Under the pieces are notes generated by a model. It made no database searches. It was not told the origin of the DNA and saw only the letters and a program-made list of their open reading frames with translations. Made by a program: the position numbers and the translations under genes. DNA of 64,000 nt from positions 1 through 64,000 of the forward strand of contig MEGD01000005.1 of assembly GCA_001725355.1 (NCBI GenBank). Reading direction: 5' to 3'. This DNA is from Novosphingobium sp. SCN 66-18. GTDB lineage: Bacteria > Pseudomonadota > Alphaproteobacteria > Sphingomonadales > Sphingomonadaceae. This document shows, in pieces, positions 8,029-18,933 of this stretch. The stretch's first letter is position 1; every line of letters begins with the position of its first letter.

Positions 8029-11000
8029 TCACGATCTTTCACCGCTACTTCGGGAGGAGCCATCCCGCAGGCCCCGTTTCCGGAACCAGTCCCACCGCGT
8101 TTGATAAGCGACCCGTGCGGGCACGCGGAGGTGGACCTGGGTTCCGTTTGTTCCATTGGGCGTGAACCACAGCTTTCCGCCGATGCGGCCTGCCCGCTCC
8201 CACATGCCCTGCAAGCCGTAGTGGCCCCGACGCCCGCCCGACGCGAGGATGGCGGGAGCGATGCCGACGCCATTGTCACGGACGAAAACGTCAAGCGCGA
8301 GCATGCGGTACCGCAGTTCGACGGCGATATGGCCGGCCTTTGCATGCTGCTCGGCATTGGCGATCGCCTCGCCGACAATCGCGAGGATTTCATCGGCTAC
8401 GGGTGCGCATACGGGGCGTCGATAGCCAATGATGTGCAGGTCGGCGCGATCTTCGGCCAGCGACGCCATGCGGCTTTCGAGACTACCCGGATCCGATGCC
8501 CGCAAATCGAGAACCCGTTCGCGACTTGCTATCATGAGGTCATCGCCGCGCTCCAGCGCCCGCTCCAGCATGCCGCGCGCAGCCGTGTCTGACGGTGTGA
8601 TCTCCGCCACTGCCTGGAAGCGCATCATGAGACCTTGCAGCCCTTGCAGCAGTGTGTCGTGAAGCTCCCGCGCGATGCGCTCCCGTTCCTCTACCTGCAC
8701 CTCGACGCGGCGCCGGGTCCGGTCTGCGGCGGCGCGCGACCGCCAGCGCACGAGCACGATCACGAACAGGAACAACGCCGTCACCAACAGCGCCCGAAAC
8801 CACCATGTCTGATAGAAATAAGGCTGGATGTAGAAGTCGAGTGCCGCCCCTTGCTCGTTCCACACGCCATCGCCGTTCGCCGCGATCACCTGGAAGCGGT
8901 ATGAGCCCGGAGCGAGATTGCCGTAATTGGCCTGCCGCCGCTCACCGGCATCAACCCATTCCTGGTCGAAGCCGACAAGGCGATAGCGGAACTTGTTTGC
9001 CGCTGGATCGGTGAAGCTCAGGGCGGTGTAATCGATCGTAATACGATCGGTTCCCGGGGGAAGAGACTGCCGCGTGCCATCGGCACTGTTGTCCAGCGCG
9101 ATGACATGATCGTCCGCGACCATGTTCCGAATGACCACGGGCGGCGGGATCGAATTGTGAACGAGCTTGCGTGGATCGATCCAGGCCAGACCGCGGTTCG
9201 TCGCCAGCCACAACAGGCCATCGCGATCCTCGACAATATCGTTCATGTCGTACCAGTTGGACCGCGCGCGCAATCCCTGGTCGCGGCCATAGACGAAGGC
9301 CGTAAGACGTTGGGCCGGGTTGAGAAAGGCGGCGTCGAGATCGGCGGAACGCACTTTTGCGATGCCTTGGCCGGTAATCAACCAGGTTGATCCATCGGCG
9401 CGTGGCAGGATGCCGGTGACGTTGGCCAGAAAGGGATGCGCCCGATCGTCGATCGTGGCGAACCGGGCGCCGTCATATCGGGCAAGGCCATGCTCCCCCC
9501 CGATCAGCAGCCCGCCGGGGATCGGCACGACGGTCTTGATGAAACCGACCGGGATGCCTCGCCCCTGCCAGATTTTCGATATGCGCCCCTGCCGGCGGAC
9601 CGTGAGCGCGCTCAACGCCTGATAGGACAGGATATCGCTCCCTCCCAGATTCCGCATGAGCATCGCATGACCGAGCGCTTCCGCGCTGTCCGCGACCTCG
9701 CTGACCTTTCCCGCATGCAATCGATACGTCCCGTAGGCCGAGATGAGCCAGTCGCCATTGCCTTCGGATACGCAGGCCGTGGGCGTCGCTCCCTCCGGCG
9801 CGAAGAGCGTTCTGGATATGCCACGCCGCGAAATCAGCATCAGGCCTTTCGAACTGACGACAAGAACATTGCCTTCATGGTCGCTGCATATGTTGAAGAT
9901 GATGCCCCAATTGGGTGCCACCATTTCTGTGCGGATCGGATTTCCGTGGATGCGATACAGCCCTTTGGGTGTGCCGAACAGAAAGGTGCCTTCGCGGCCA
10001 ATCGGTACAAATCCGGTATTCGTCGTCGGGAAGCTGGACACGAGGTGGACGTCGATTGCTGAAAACCGGTCAAGGCCGTTCGGACTGCCGACCCAGACGT
10101 TGCCTTCGCGATCCTGAAAGGGAGCCAGCGACAGTGGACCGAGCACGTCCGGGAGAACTTGCACGGTCAGCCTCGATGTGTCTCCGCGCTCCAGGCGTTG
10201 CAACGTTTCGGGCAGCAACCGGATGATTCCCCGGTCCTGCCCCGTCACCCAGAGCCGGCCATCACGGTCGAACAGCAGTCTGCGCCCGATGTACCCCGTC
10301 GTTCCGGGGGTGAGCCTCATGGTGCCCCCCCAGCCGTCAAGACGCCGCAGGCTATCGTTGTCGATGATCCAGACGTTTCCGGACCTGTCCTTGCCCAAAC
10401 CGACGGAGTCGCCTCCGCGCGCGTTCAGCCGGACAAAGCGGCCCGAAGCGGGGTCAAAGCGATGGATCGAGTCGCTCAGCGCGATGACGATAGCGCCATC
10501 GCGGTCGGCAATCATATCCTGGGTGTGCTCGTCGGGAAGATCCACGCCCGAGGTGAAGACGCGCCACTTGCCCGACTTGTAGTATCGCAGGCGCTGGCTG
10601 TTCGAACTTTCGGAGGCGACCCAGATCGCCCCGTCCGAACTTTGCGCGATCGCGACCACCGAGCCCCGCGGCGTTCCTTCATTGCGCCCCTGCAGCCTGC
10701 CATGCCGATAGACCGCCACGCCGCCGTAGTCGTAGCCGACCCACAGGTCGCCGTTGCGGGCCGTCAGCAGGGCCGTAATCTGCAACGATCGCGCGGGATC
10801 GCCTTCCTGTGCTTCGATATGCTCGAACCGGACGCCGTCGAAACGGTACAGGCCGGTTGCCGTGCCCAGCCAGATGAAGCCGTCAGGCGTTTGCGCGATG
10901 GCAACGATATTGGCCGGAGCGCCTTCGGCGATCGACCATTTCACATGCCGCATCTCGGTGGTCGGCAGGGTAAAATCGAGGGCCTGTCCGGCGCGGGGGG

Positions 11001-11088
11001 CGACGATCATCATCCCGAACAGCAAGGCCAAGAAGGCCAGCCGATAACGGTTTGCAAGCAGATCAAAAACCGGGCGCAAAGAGATCAT
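8029..11088 (-). CDS. Two-component sensor histidine kinase with beta-propeller sensor domain
   Basis: 1019 residues. An N-terminal hydrophobic anchor or signal is followed by many two-component regulator propeller repeats (WLGTATGLYRFDG, WVGYDYGGV, WVGSPNGLDRF), then a Y_Y_Y domain (FRYRLVGFDQEW, GSYRFQVIAANGDG), a transmembrane helix near residues 755-775, a HisKA_3 domain with the phospho-histidine in RIARELHDTLLQGL, and a HATPase with N box GEAIANAEQH and G1 box RDNGVGI. This architecture resembles carbohydrate-sensing and other periplasmic sensors of the HTCS type, but lacks their DNA-binding end. The start at 11088 (MISLRPVF) is preferred over 11157 because the longer N-terminus is basic and unlike a signal sequence. 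Ligand unknown. Confidence 0.92.
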   Translation of the reverse strand: MISLRPVFDLLANRYRLAFLALLFGMMIVAPRAGQALDFTLPTTEMRHVKWSIAEGAPANIVAIAQTPDGFIWLGTATGLYRFDGVRFEHIEAQEGDPARSLQITALLTARNGDLWVGYDYGGVAVYRHGRLQGRNEGTPRGSVVAIAQSSDGAIWVASESSNSQRLRYYKSGKWRVFTSGVDLPDEHTQDMIADRDGAIVIALSDSIHRFDPASGRFVRLNARGGDSVGLGKDRSGNVWIIDNDSLRRLDGWGGTMRLTPGTTGYIGRRLLFDRDGRLWVTGQDRGIIRLLPETLQRLERGDTSRLTVQVLPDVLGPLSLAPFQDREGNVWVGSPNGLDRFSAIDVHLVSSFPTTNTGFVPIGREGTFLFGTPKGLYRIHGNPIRTEMVAPNWGIIFNICSDHEGNVLVVSSKGLMLISRRGISRTLFAPEGATPTACVSEGNGDWLISAYGTYRLHAGKVSEVADSAEALGHAMLMRNLGGSDILSYQALSALTVRRQGRISKIWQGRGIPVGFIKTVVPIPGGLLIGGEHGLARYDGARFATIDDRAHPFLANVTGILPRADGSTWLITGQGIAKVRSADLDAAFLNPAQRLTAFVYGRDQGLRARSNWYDMNDIVEDRDGLLWLATNRGLAWIDPRKLVHNSIPPPVVIRNMVADDHVIALDNSADGTRQSLPPGTDRITIDYTALSFTDPAANKFRYRLVGFDQEWVDAGERRQANYGNLAPGSYRFQVIAANGDGVWNEQGAALDFYIQPYFYQTWWFRALLVTALFLFVIVLVRWRSRAAADRTRRRVEVQVEERERIARELHDTLLQGLQGLMMRFQAVAEITPSDTAARGMLERALERGDDLMIASRERVLDLRASDPGSLESRMASLAEDRADLHIIGYRRPVCAPVADEILAIVGEAIANAEQHAKAGHIAVELRYRMLALDVFVRDNGVGIAPAILASGGRRGHYGLQGMWERAGRIGGKLWFTPNGTNGTQVHLRVPARVAYQTRWDWFRKRGLRDGSSRSSGERS

Positions 11089-11211
11089 CGGCGACAATAT
11101 CCCGCTCCCCTGCCAATCACCAACTCTATCTTGCCGCGAACGACAATGGGCAGGCAACGAACACGAATTGGTCCGCGCGGCGGTCGGGACGCGGCGATCA
11201 ACGAGGTGGGC

Positions 11212-12486
11212 TCATCGCTGCCTGGCAGCCTGATTTCCAAGCCCAAGGATCGCAGGATTGAGCGCCGAAGCCAGCAACAGGCCAATCCCGATGCCGACGG
11301 TCAACACGAAGGCGGAGATCAGCGCCGCGGCGCTGGCCGCCAGCAAGGCAGCGGGAGCGGCCGACCCTGCAAACATGATATCCAGTGCGCCGATCAGCCC
11401 GCGAAAGGCGTAGGAGCCCGGCACCATTGCTACAACGCTGGGAAAGACCAGCGCCGTAGAGGGGGCGCCAAGCCGACGACCGAGCAGCCGCGCGAGGACA
11501 CCGGCAAGAGTGGCGCCAGCCAGGGTCGCGATGGCGATATCGGTGCCCAGCATCATCAGCGCCGTGCGCAATCCATGGGCAAGAGCGCCGGTCAGCATAA
11601 TCGTCGGGACCGCCCGGCGCGGCGCGGCGAACAGGATTGAGAAGCCGAAGGCGGCGATGCTGGAGAACAGCAGGTCCCATGCCAGGTCAAGGTTCGGCGT
11701 ATGCAACGTGACCGGGAGATGCACGCCCACCGCCAGACTCGTGGTGACCAGCCCCGCGGCTATCGCGATAACGGTGATGGCGCCATTGGCGATCCGGGCC
11801 AGTCCTATCTCGGCGTGCCCCTGCATCAGATCGCGCACGCCATTAATGAGGGGGACGCCAGGCACCAGAATCATGCCTGCCGCAACCAGAGCGAGCGTAG
11901 GGTCCGCGCCACTCGGGCGCAACGCGAGCACGGCTGTCATACCACTGATGGTCGCTGTGATCCCCGCTGCGGCGGCCGGCCCGACACGTAGCCGGGGTAA
12001 TACGCGCCGCAGCACAGTGCTGACTGCACCGGCAAGGAAAGCCGCGCCGACGACCGGCAAGGTGGCGCTGAATAGGCGGGCGAGCGCCGCCGCCGTGCCT
12101 GCCACCGCCAGTATAGTCAGCGACGCCGGATAAGCGGGCCGGGCTTTGGCGATCGCGGTGAGGCGGGTATCGGCTGCTTCCAGTTCCAGCGTGCCCGCTG
12201 CAATCGCGGTCGCGACGTCCTCCAGCGCGACGAGGCGACCGGCGTCAATCCCCATCGTGCCCAATGCGTGGCCGATCCGGGTACGATAGACTTGATCGTT
12301 TCCCAACATCAGCAGCAAGCGTTCGCTGCCGAGAAATAGCTGGGCCGCAAAATCCAGCCGTTCGGCAAGCGCCTCGACGCGCCGGCGGACATGCTCGCTG
12401 TCCGCTCCTGCTTCCAGCAGCAGGCGCGCGAGGAGCAACAACACGTGGGCGGCAGCATCGAGGCGGTTTGCGTCAGACATCGCCAT
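11212..12486 (-). CDS. Threonine/serine exporter ThrE-like membrane protein
   Basis: 424 residues. The N-terminal ThrE/YjjP domain begins with helical RLLLEAGADSEHVRRRVEALA, followed by about ten hydrophobic helices; the C-terminal part matches the YjjB-like ThrE_2 domain, so this is the fused form as in Corynebacterium ThrE. MILVPGVPLINGVRDL and VFPSVVAMVPGSYAFRG are typical conserved stretches. Family members export threonine, serine or small dicarboxylates such as succinate. The downstream sensor kinase starts 123 bases beyond its stop; fumC lies upstream on the same strand 48 bases away. Confidence 0.87.
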   Translation of the reverse strand: MAMSDANRLDAAAHVLLLLARLLLEAGADSEHVRRRVEALAERLDFAAQLFLGSERLLLMLGNDQVYRTRIGHALGTMGIDAGRLVALEDVATAIAAGTLELEAADTRLTAIAKARPAYPASLTILAVAGTAAALARLFSATLPVVGAAFLAGAVSTVLRRVLPRLRVGPAAAAGITATISGMTAVLALRPSGADPTLALVAAGMILVPGVPLINGVRDLMQGHAEIGLARIANGAITVIAIAAGLVTTSLAVGVHLPVTLHTPNLDLAWDLLFSSIAAFGFSILFAAPRRAVPTIMLTGALAHGLRTALMMLGTDIAIATLAGATLAGVLARLLGRRLGAPSTALVFPSVVAMVPGSYAFRGLIGALDIMFAGSAAPAALLAASAAALISAFVLTVGIGIGLLLASALNPAILGLGNQAARQR

Positions 12487-12533
12487 CCAGGCCAGTCCAC
12501 ATGCGGATGCGGCATATCATTGGCGCGTCTCCT

Positions 12534-13928
12534 TCAGGCGCCGGCCAGGCCGTGGCCGACCATGTCGAGCGGGCAGATGGTCTTGTCGAAAAGCGCCGAG
12601 TCCACCTTGCCGGAAGCGAGCGCGGCTTCGCGCAGCGTGGTACCGTCGGCGATCGCCTTTTCGGCGATATGCGCGGCGTTCTGGTATCCGATCACCGGCG
12701 ACAGCGCGGTGACCAGCATCACGCTGCCCTCGACATAGGACTGGATCTTGTCGCGCAGGATTTCGGTCCCCTCGACCGAGAACTCCCGGAACCGGTCGCA
12801 GCCATCGGCGAGGATGCGGATCGAATGCAGCACGTTATTGATGATCACCGGGCGCATCGCGTTGAGCTCGAAATTGCCCTGGCTACCGGCAAAGGCGACG
12901 GCGCTGTCATTGCCGAGCACCTGGATGGCTATCATGACCATCGCCTCGCACTGGGTAGGGTTGACCTTGCCCGGCATGATCGACGAGCCGGGCTCGTTGT
13001 CGGGCAGCTTCAGTTCGCCCAAGCCGCAGCGTGGACCGGAGGCGAGCCAGCGCATGTCGTTGGCGATCTTCATCAGCGCGACGGCCAGGCCGCGCAGCCC
13101 GGCGGAGGCCCTCACCATCGCGTCAAGCGAGCCCTGCGCGGTGAACTTGTTGGGCGCCGTTATGAACGGCTTTCCCGTAAGCGCGGCGATCGTCACCGCG
13201 ACGTCCTGGGAGAAGCCGGCCGGCGCGTTGAGCCCGGTGCCAACCGCCGTGCCGCCCACCGCCAGTTCGTAAAGCGCGCCGCGGCTTTCCTCGATCGCGG
13301 CGATGCAGGCACGGATCTGCCCCGCCCAGCCGTGCCATTCCTGGCCGACTGACAGCGGCACCGCGTCTTCCAGATGGGTGCGGCCGATCTTGACCACATC
13401 CATCCAGCCATCGGCCTTGCGCTCGATCGCCTCGGCCAGCCGGGTGACGGCGGGCAGCAGTTCGGCGTCGATCGCGAGGACGGTCGCGATGTGCATCGCG
13501 GTGGGGAAGGTGTCGTTGGACGACTGGCCCATATTGACGTCGTCGTTTGGCCCAACCGGATGCTGGCTGCCGAGCGTGCCGCCGAGCAGCTGGATTGCCC
13601 GGTTCGACAGCACCTCGTTGACGTTCATGTTCGACTGGGTGCCGGAACCGGTCTGCCACACGTAAAGCGGGAAATGCTCGTCGAGCTTGCCGGCGATCGC
13701 CTCGTCCGCGGCCTGTACGATCGCGTCGCGTTTCCAGTCAGGCAGACGGCCGGCGGCTGAATTCACCAGCGCGCAGGCTTTTTTTACATAGCCGTAGGCG
13801 TGGTATACGTCCTTGGGCATGCGGTCGCCGCCAATGTTGAAGTGGTGAAGAGAACGTTCTGTCTGCGCACCCCAATAGCGATCGGCAGCGACGCTGACCG
13901 TGCCCATGCTGTCGAATTCCTCGCGCAT
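12534..13928 (-). CDS. fumC: Fumarate hydratase class II
   Basis: 464 residues, matching the usual 460-470 of FumC. Interconverts fumarate and malate in the TCA cycle without an iron-sulfur cluster. The N-terminus MREEFDSMGTVSVAADRYWG aligns with the E. coli start, which is why the ATG at 13928 is preferred over the TTG at 13982. Further marks are TGSGTQSNMNVNEV, the substrate-site GQSSNDTFPTA and the family signature GSSIMPGKVNP. The gene is functionally linked to the region because both the homogentisate and gentisate routes encoded here release fumarate. Confidence 0.95.
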   Translation of the reverse strand: MREEFDSMGTVSVAADRYWGAQTERSLHHFNIGGDRMPKDVYHAYGYVKKACALVNSAAGRLPDWKRDAIVQAADEAIAGKLDEHFPLYVWQTGSGTQSNMNVNEVLSNRAIQLLGGTLGSQHPVGPNDDVNMGQSSNDTFPTAMHIATVLAIDAELLPAVTRLAEAIERKADGWMDVVKIGRTHLEDAVPLSVGQEWHGWAGQIRACIAAIEESRGALYELAVGGTAVGTGLNAPAGFSQDVAVTIAALTGKPFITAPNKFTAQGSLDAMVRASAGLRGLAVALMKIANDMRWLASGPRCGLGELKLPDNEPGSSIMPGKVNPTQCEAMVMIAIQVLGNDSAVAFAGSQGNFELNAMRPVIINNVLHSIRILADGCDRFREFSVEGTEILRDKIQSYVEGSVMLVTALSPVIGYQNAAHIAEKAIADGTTLREAALASGKVDSALFDKTICPLDMVGHGLAGA

Positions 13929-14399
13929 ACCGCTGGCGTTGATGCCAATCGCAATCGCCTGGACGGTTGGTATCTCGGTCAATGCAACGCTCCCTTCTTG
14001 GCGGCGAAATGCGTGAGTGAGGGTTCTGCGCCAGGCTCGCGATCTCCGTCATGGGATCCGCCCGTGAGCCCAGACTGCCCGCAAACGATCGAGCCACCAA
14101 GCTATCGGCGTCCCCCTCGATCCATCTTGTCGAATTGCGCTGATTTTTGGACGGGTAGTCCTCGCTGCAAAGCCCGTCCGCGTGGTCTTGGGACTTGTTG
14201 CAAAGGCGTAGTCAGCCGATCACACTCCGCAACTAATGGATAAATGATCCCATTGGCATCCATCCTGTGCAAGCCCGACGGCCGGGACCGCGGCTATCCA
14301 TGGGGTCGCTTCGCCGCTGGATAATCGAGTTGTCGCAGGCGCTTGCCGAATAGCCTGAGGCTGGCGCATCAATCCCGGTAGGTTACGGAGAATACCGTC
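13929..14399. other. Intergenic region between fumC and poxB
   Basis: 471 bases between divergent genes. It must hold both promoters, but I see no convincing sigma-70 pair. A 7-base inverted repeat (GGACGGG at 14149-14155, CCCGTCC at 14173-14179) is the only structure noted. The open frames crossing it have no family resemblance. No RNA gene recognised. Confidence 0.5.
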
Positions 14400-16124
14400 A
14401 TGTCCAAACAGACGATCGCAGATCTGGTCGCCGCCACGCTCGCCGATGCCGGCGTCGAGAGAATTTGGGGGGTCACGGGAGACAGCCTCAACGGGTTGAA
14501 CGAAAGCCTTCGACGGCTGGGCACGATCCAATGGATGATGACGCGCCACGAGGAGGTGGCAGCCTTCGCCGCGGGCGCCGAAGCCGGCCTTACCGGCAAG
14601 CTGAGCGTTTGTGCAGGGTCGTGCGGGCCAGGCAATCTCCACCTCATCAACGGGCTGTTCGACTGCCATCGCAACCATGTGCCCGTGCTGGCGATCGCGG
14701 CGCATATCCCGTCGTCGGAGATCGGCCTGGGCTATTTTCAGGAAACGCATCCGCAAGAGCTGTTCCGCGAGTGCAGCCACTTCGTGGAGCTCGTCAGCAA
14801 CCCCAAGCAAATGCCGGAGGTGCTGCACCGCGCCATGCGGGCCGCGATCGGAAAGCAAGGCGTCGCTGTCGTGGTGATCCCGGGCGACATCGCGCTCGCG
14901 GAGGCACCCGCCGAGGCCGCTACCGTCTTCCCGGCGCTACGGCCGCCACGGCTGCTTCCGCATCCGTCGGATATCGACCAGGTCGTCGCGCTGCTCGACG
15001 GATCGCGAGCAACCGCGCTGCTGTGCGGCAGCGGCTGCGCCGGCGCTCATGACGAAGTCGTCGCGCTGGCAGACAGGCTCGGTGCCCCGGTCGTTCACGC
15101 GCTGCGCGGCAAGGAGCATGTCGAATGGGACAACCCTTTCGATGTCGGCATGACCGGCCTGATCGGCTTTTCGTCAGGCTATCACGTCATGGAAAACTGC
15201 GACACGCTGCTCATGCTCGGCACCGATTTTCCCTATCGCAATTTCTATCCCGGAAGCGCCAGGATCATCCAGATCGACCGCGACCCCTCGCAACTGGGCA
15301 AGCGGGCTCCCCTTGCCTTGGGGATCGTCGGTGATGTCGGTGAAACGATCCGCCAGTTGTTGCCGCGGTTGGAGCGTCGTGAAGATAGAACGTTCCTGAC
15401 CCGATCGCTGGAACACTATGCCAGCGCTCGCAAGGGACTGGATAGCCTCGCCACCCCTGACAAGCCCGGCCGACCGGTCCACCCGCAATACATCGCCAAG
15501 CTGGTCAGCGACCTCGCGGCGGACGACGCGATCATCACAGCCGACGTCGGGACGCCCACCGTGTGGGCCGCGCGGTATCTCAAGATGACGGGTAAGCGGC
15601 GCCTGCTTTTTTCGGGCAATCACGGCTCGATGGCCAACGCCCTGCCCCAGGCGATGGGAGCGCAGGCCGCCTTCCCCGATCGGCAGGTCATTTCTCTCTC
15701 GGGAGACGGCGGGTTCGCCATGTCGATGGGCGATTTTCTGAGCCTCGCGCAACTGGGCCTGCCCGTGAAGGTCATCCTGTTCGACAACAGCCTGCTGGGC
15801 TTTGTCGCGATGGAACAAAAAGCGGGCGGGTTCCTGGACGTAAACGTACACCTGCAAAACCCGGACTTTGCCGCGATCGCCGAGGCGTGCGGCGTCCTGG
15901 GCCTCCGCGTCGAGGATTCCGACGCGCTCGAGCCTGCCCTGCGCCGTGCCCTGGCGCATGCCGGGCCGGCGTTGGTCGATGTGCGAACCGCTCCCCAGGA
16001 ACTGGCGATGCCGCCCGCGATAAAACTCGAGCAGGCAAAGGGCTTCAGCCTTTATATGCTCAAAGCCATCATCAGCGGTCGCGGCGACGAGATCATCGAG
16101 CTTGCCCGGACCAATCTGCGCTAG
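14400..16124 (+). CDS. poxB: Ubiquinone-dependent pyruvate dehydrogenase (pyruvate oxidase)
   Basis: 574 residues, near the 572 of E. coli PoxB. A TPP- and FAD-dependent peripheral membrane enzyme that decarboxylates pyruvate to acetate and CO2 and reduces ubiquinone. Seen: the N-terminal TPP domain with [15 protein letters not shown] and the catalytic Glu in [15 protein letters not shown]; a central FAD domain with [15 protein letters not shown]; the C-terminal TPP motif [17 protein letters not shown] followed by [10 protein letters not shown]; and a C-terminal helix [19 protein letters not shown] resembling the lipid-binding tail. The last 32 bases overlap the converging fahA. Confidence 0.95.
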   Translation: MSKQTIADLVAATLADAGVERIWGVTGDSLNGLNESLRRLGTIQWMMTRHEEVAAFAAGAEAGLTGKLSVCAGSCGPGNLHLINGLFDCHRNHVPVLAIAAHIPSSEIGLGYFQETHPQELFRECSHFVELVSNPKQMPEVLHRAMRAAIGKQGVAVVVIPGDIALAEAPAEAATVFPALRPPRLLPHPSDIDQVVALLDGSRATALLCGSGCAGAHDEVVALADRLGAPVVHALRGKEHVEWDNPFDVGMTGLIGFSSGYHVMENCDTLLMLGTDFPYRNFYPGSARIIQIDRDPSQLGKRAPLALGIVGDVGETIRQLLPRLERREDRTFLTRSLEHYASARKGLDSLATPDKPGRPVHPQYIAKLVSDLAADDAIITADVGTPTVWAARYLKMTGKRRLLFSGNHGSMANALPQAMGAQAAFPDRQVISLSGDGGFAMSMGDFLSLAQLGLPVKVILFDNSLLGFVAMEQKAGGFLDVNVHLQNPDFAAIAEACGVLGLRVEDSDALEPALRRALAHAGPALVDVRTAPQELAMPPAIKLEQAKGFSLYMLKAIISGRGDEIIELARTNLR

Positions 16125-17451
16125 TCGATGACAGGGCGACAGTATCAGGAGTCCGTTTCAGCCCCGAATCCCGCAGCGAGGATTTCCGCCCGGCAAGGCC
16201 CGAAGCCGATCGGCCGTCGGCCCGGGCTTTGCCGCCGAAGGCGATCTCGTCGCCGTCGATCAGGAACGAGCGCTCCTCGCCGCCCGGCAGCGTGATTGGC
16301 GCTTTGCCACCCCGCGTGATTTCCATGAGGCTGCCAAGGCCCGAGGGTTCGTCTGTCGACAGGGTGCCGGTGCCCAGCAGATCCCCTGGGTTGAGGTTGC
16401 AGCCGTTGACCGTGTGGTGGGCAACCATCTGGGCTGCGGTCCAATACATCGCGCGCGCATCGCTCAGGCTCAACCGATGAGGGCCAAGCCCCCGCTCACG
16501 CATCGCGCGTGAGCTGAGCGTCACTTCCAGCTCGATCGCAAAGGCTCCGTTTGCCTGGTCGTTCTCGTCCCAGAGGTAGGGAAGCGGGCAAGGATCGCCT
16601 TCGCGGCGCGCGGCCTGGGCAACGCGAAAGGGCGCGAGCGCCTCCATGGTCACGATCCACGGCGAAATGGTGGTCTGAAAGTTCTTCGAGAGAAACGGAC
16701 CGAGCGGCTGGTATTCCCACGCCTGGAAATCGCGGGCCGACCAATCGTTGAGGAGGCTGATGCCGGCGATATGCCGGTGCGCATCCCCGATTGCGACCGG
16801 CGCGGCGAGCCGATTGCCCGTGCCGATCCAGACCCCGAGTTCGAGTTCAAAATCCATCCTGGCCGTCGGCTCGAAAAGCGGCATGCCATCCTCAAGGGGG
16901 GCACGCTGCCCCACGGGCCGAACCACCGGTTGGCCCGACAGCCGGATCGACGATGCGCGGCCGTGATAACCGATCGGGATCCACTTATAGTTGGGAAGCA
17001 AGGGCGTGTCGGGGCGGAACAGCCTTCCGATATTCATGGCGTGGTGGATGCCGACATAGAAATCGGTGTAGTCGCCTATCCGCGCCGGCAGATGCAGGCG
17101 GCATTGGTCCGCTTCATGAAGATGCGCGCGCACCGCCGCTTCGTGGCGGGGATCGGACAGCAGCGTGGAAAGCGCCTGACGAAGCGTCCGCCGATGCTCG
17201 GCCGGCAGAGCGAGCAGATCATTGAGCGCCGGTGATGCAAGCGCCCCGTTCGGCATTGCCGGCAGAAGAGGGGCGATCGCGCGCAGGTCGACGATCGAAT
17301 CGCCTATCGCGGCGCCCGGTCGCGGATCCTGGCCTTGGGGCGAGAAGATGCCGAATGGCAGGTTCTGGATCGGGAAGTCGGGGTGGCCCTGCGCGCTTTG
17401 CACCCAGCTCGCGCGTGCGGGATCGTGCGTTTCGTCGATCATCGTCGTCAT
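16093..17451 (-). CDS. fahA: Fumarylacetoacetase
   Basis: 452 residues. Last step of tyrosine/phenylalanine breakdown: splits 4-fumarylacetoacetate to fumarate and acetoacetate. The N-terminal SH3-like domain shows [12 protein letters not shown]; the catalytic domain has [12 protein letters not shown], the metal-site [33 protein letters not shown] and [10 protein letters not shown]. The tail after residue about 430 is longer than in typical enzymes and runs into the 3' end of poxB. The start overlaps the hmgA stop as ATGA (17448-17451), so translation is coupled. No maleylacetoacetate isomerase is next to it; the nearest zeta-class candidate is at 30474-31103. Confidence 0.95.
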   Translation of the reverse strand: MTTMIDETHDPARASWVQSAQGHPDFPIQNLPFGIFSPQGQDPRPGAAIGDSIVDLRAIAPLLPAMPNGALASPALNDLLALPAEHRRTLRQALSTLLSDPRHEAAVRAHLHEADQCRLHLPARIGDYTDFYVGIHHAMNIGRLFRPDTPLLPNYKWIPIGYHGRASSIRLSGQPVVRPVGQRAPLEDGMPLFEPTARMDFELELGVWIGTGNRLAAPVAIGDAHRHIAGISLLNDWSARDFQAWEYQPLGPFLSKNFQTTISPWIVTMEALAPFRVAQAARREGDPCPLPYLWDENDQANGAFAIELEVTLSSRAMRERGLGPHRLSLSDARAMYWTAAQMVAHHTVNGCNLNPGDLLGTGTLSTDEPSGLGSLMEITRGGKAPITLPGGEERSFLIDGDEIAFGGKARADGRSASGLAGRKSSLRDSGLKRTPDTVALSSTSADWSGQAR

Positions 17452-18740
17452 GCGATCCGTGCCTTGGGAAAACCCGCCCAGACCCCGTCATAGTCAAGCT
17501 GCGCGCTGGTGGAGGCGTGCGCGGTCGGTCGATACGGCCAGCAGCTCTCGACCATGAAGGCCATGGTGCTTTCGATCTTGTGCGGCTTCAATTCAACTTC
17601 GCTTGCGCCTTTCCAGCTCGCCACGTCCGGACCGTGCCCTGTCATCAGATTGTGCAGGCTTATGCCACCAGGTGCGAAACCATCGGCCTTGGCGTCATAC
17701 GCGCCGTGGATCAGCCCCATCGCTTCGGACATGACGTTGCGGTGGAACCAGGGCGGCCGGAACGTGTCCTCAGCCACCATCCAGCGCGGCGGAAAAATCA
17801 CGAAATCGGCATTGGCGCGCCCTGGCACGTCCGACGGCGAAGTCAGTACGGTGAAGATCGACGGGTCCGGATGATCGAAGCTTACCGTCCCGATCGTGTT
17901 GAAGCGCGCAAGGTCGTAACGATACGGCGCCAGATTGCCGTGCCAGGCGACGACATCGAGCGGCGAGTGGTCGAGCCGGGTGACCCACAGGTTGCCCAGA
18001 TATTTCTGGATGACCTCGACGGGCTCGTCGCTGTCTTCGAACCAGGCTTGTGGAGTCTCGAAATCGCGGGGGTTGGCGAGGCCGTTGGAACCGATAGGCC
18101 CAAGATCGGGCAAACGGAACAGGGCACCGTAATTCTCGGCAAGATAGCCCCTCGCCCGCCCATCGGGCAGGAGCACGCGGAAGCGCACGCCGCGCGGCAC
18201 CAATGCGATTTGGCCGGGCGTCAGGTCGATCCGGCCGAGTTCGGTCAGAACCGTAAGCCGACCCATTTCGGGAATGATCAGCAGTTCGCCATCGGCATCG
18301 ACAAAGACCCGATCATGCATGTCGCGATTGGCCGCGTAGATATGGAAGACGACGCCCTCGAGCTGCTCGGGCGCGCCGTTTCCGAGGATCGTCACAATGC
18401 CGTCGATGAAATCGGTAGGGCCTTCCGGAAGCGGCTGCGGACTCCAGCGCAGCCGGTTCGGCGCGAGCGGTTCTGCCGATGGCGCAGCCACGAACAGCGG
18501 CGCGCCGGCATAGGGCGCAAACGGGCGGTGATCGGCGCTCGGCCTCAGACGATAGAGCCAGGAGCGGCGGTTTTCGTTGCGGGGTGCGGTAAAGGCGGTG
18601 CCTGACAACTGCTCCGCATAGAGGCCGAAGGCAGGTCGCTGCGGTGAATTGCGTCCCTCGGGCAGCGCTCCGGCGACCGCCTCGGTCGAGACGTGGTTTC
18701 CGAAACCCGGAATATAGCCGGTGTTCGATTGCGCGCTCAT
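17448..18740 (-). CDS. hmgA: Homogentisate 1,2-dioxygenase
   Basis: 430 residues, the usual size. A non-heme iron enzyme that opens homogentisate to maleylacetoacetate. Typical stretches are [13 protein letters not shown] at the N-terminus, [41 protein letters not shown] and the iron-site region [19 protein letters not shown] with [14 protein letters not shown]. First gene of the hmgA-fahA operon, with a 4-base overlap to fahA. The 193 bases upstream, shared with a divergent hydrolase, must carry the promoter. No regulator is adjacent; the AraC gene at 19753 is the closest. Confidence 0.96.
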   Translation of the reverse strand: MSAQSNTGYIPGFGNHVSTEAVAGALPEGRNSPQRPAFGLYAEQLSGTAFTAPRNENRRSWLYRLRPSADHRPFAPYAGAPLFVAAPSAEPLAPNRLRWSPQPLPEGPTDFIDGIVTILGNGAPEQLEGVVFHIYAANRDMHDRVFVDADGELLIIPEMGRLTVLTELGRIDLTPGQIALVPRGVRFRVLLPDGRARGYLAENYGALFRLPDLGPIGSNGLANPRDFETPQAWFEDSDEPVEVIQKYLGNLWVTRLDHSPLDVVAWHGNLAPYRYDLARFNTIGTVSFDHPDPSIFTVLTSPSDVPGRANADFVIFPPRWMVAEDTFRPPWFHRNVMSEAMGLIHGAYDAKADGFAPGGISLHNLMTGHGPDVASWKGASEVELKPHKIESTMAFMVESCWPYRPTAHASTSAQLDYDGVWAGFPKARIA

Positions 18741-18933
18741 AGCCTTCTCTCCTTCGCCCGACGAATCCGGCGATTTTCATCCGTTACTGTCTCTCTACAG
18801 AGTTGCGAATGATTGGCCTGATGAACAGCTCCGACGGCTTATCGATGAGTCCGACAATCGGTGACCGGTGGATTGCAAGCCGTCCTGCGACCCGCTCTTG
18901 TCCGTCCCAGAATATCGACAGGAGAGATTTGAC

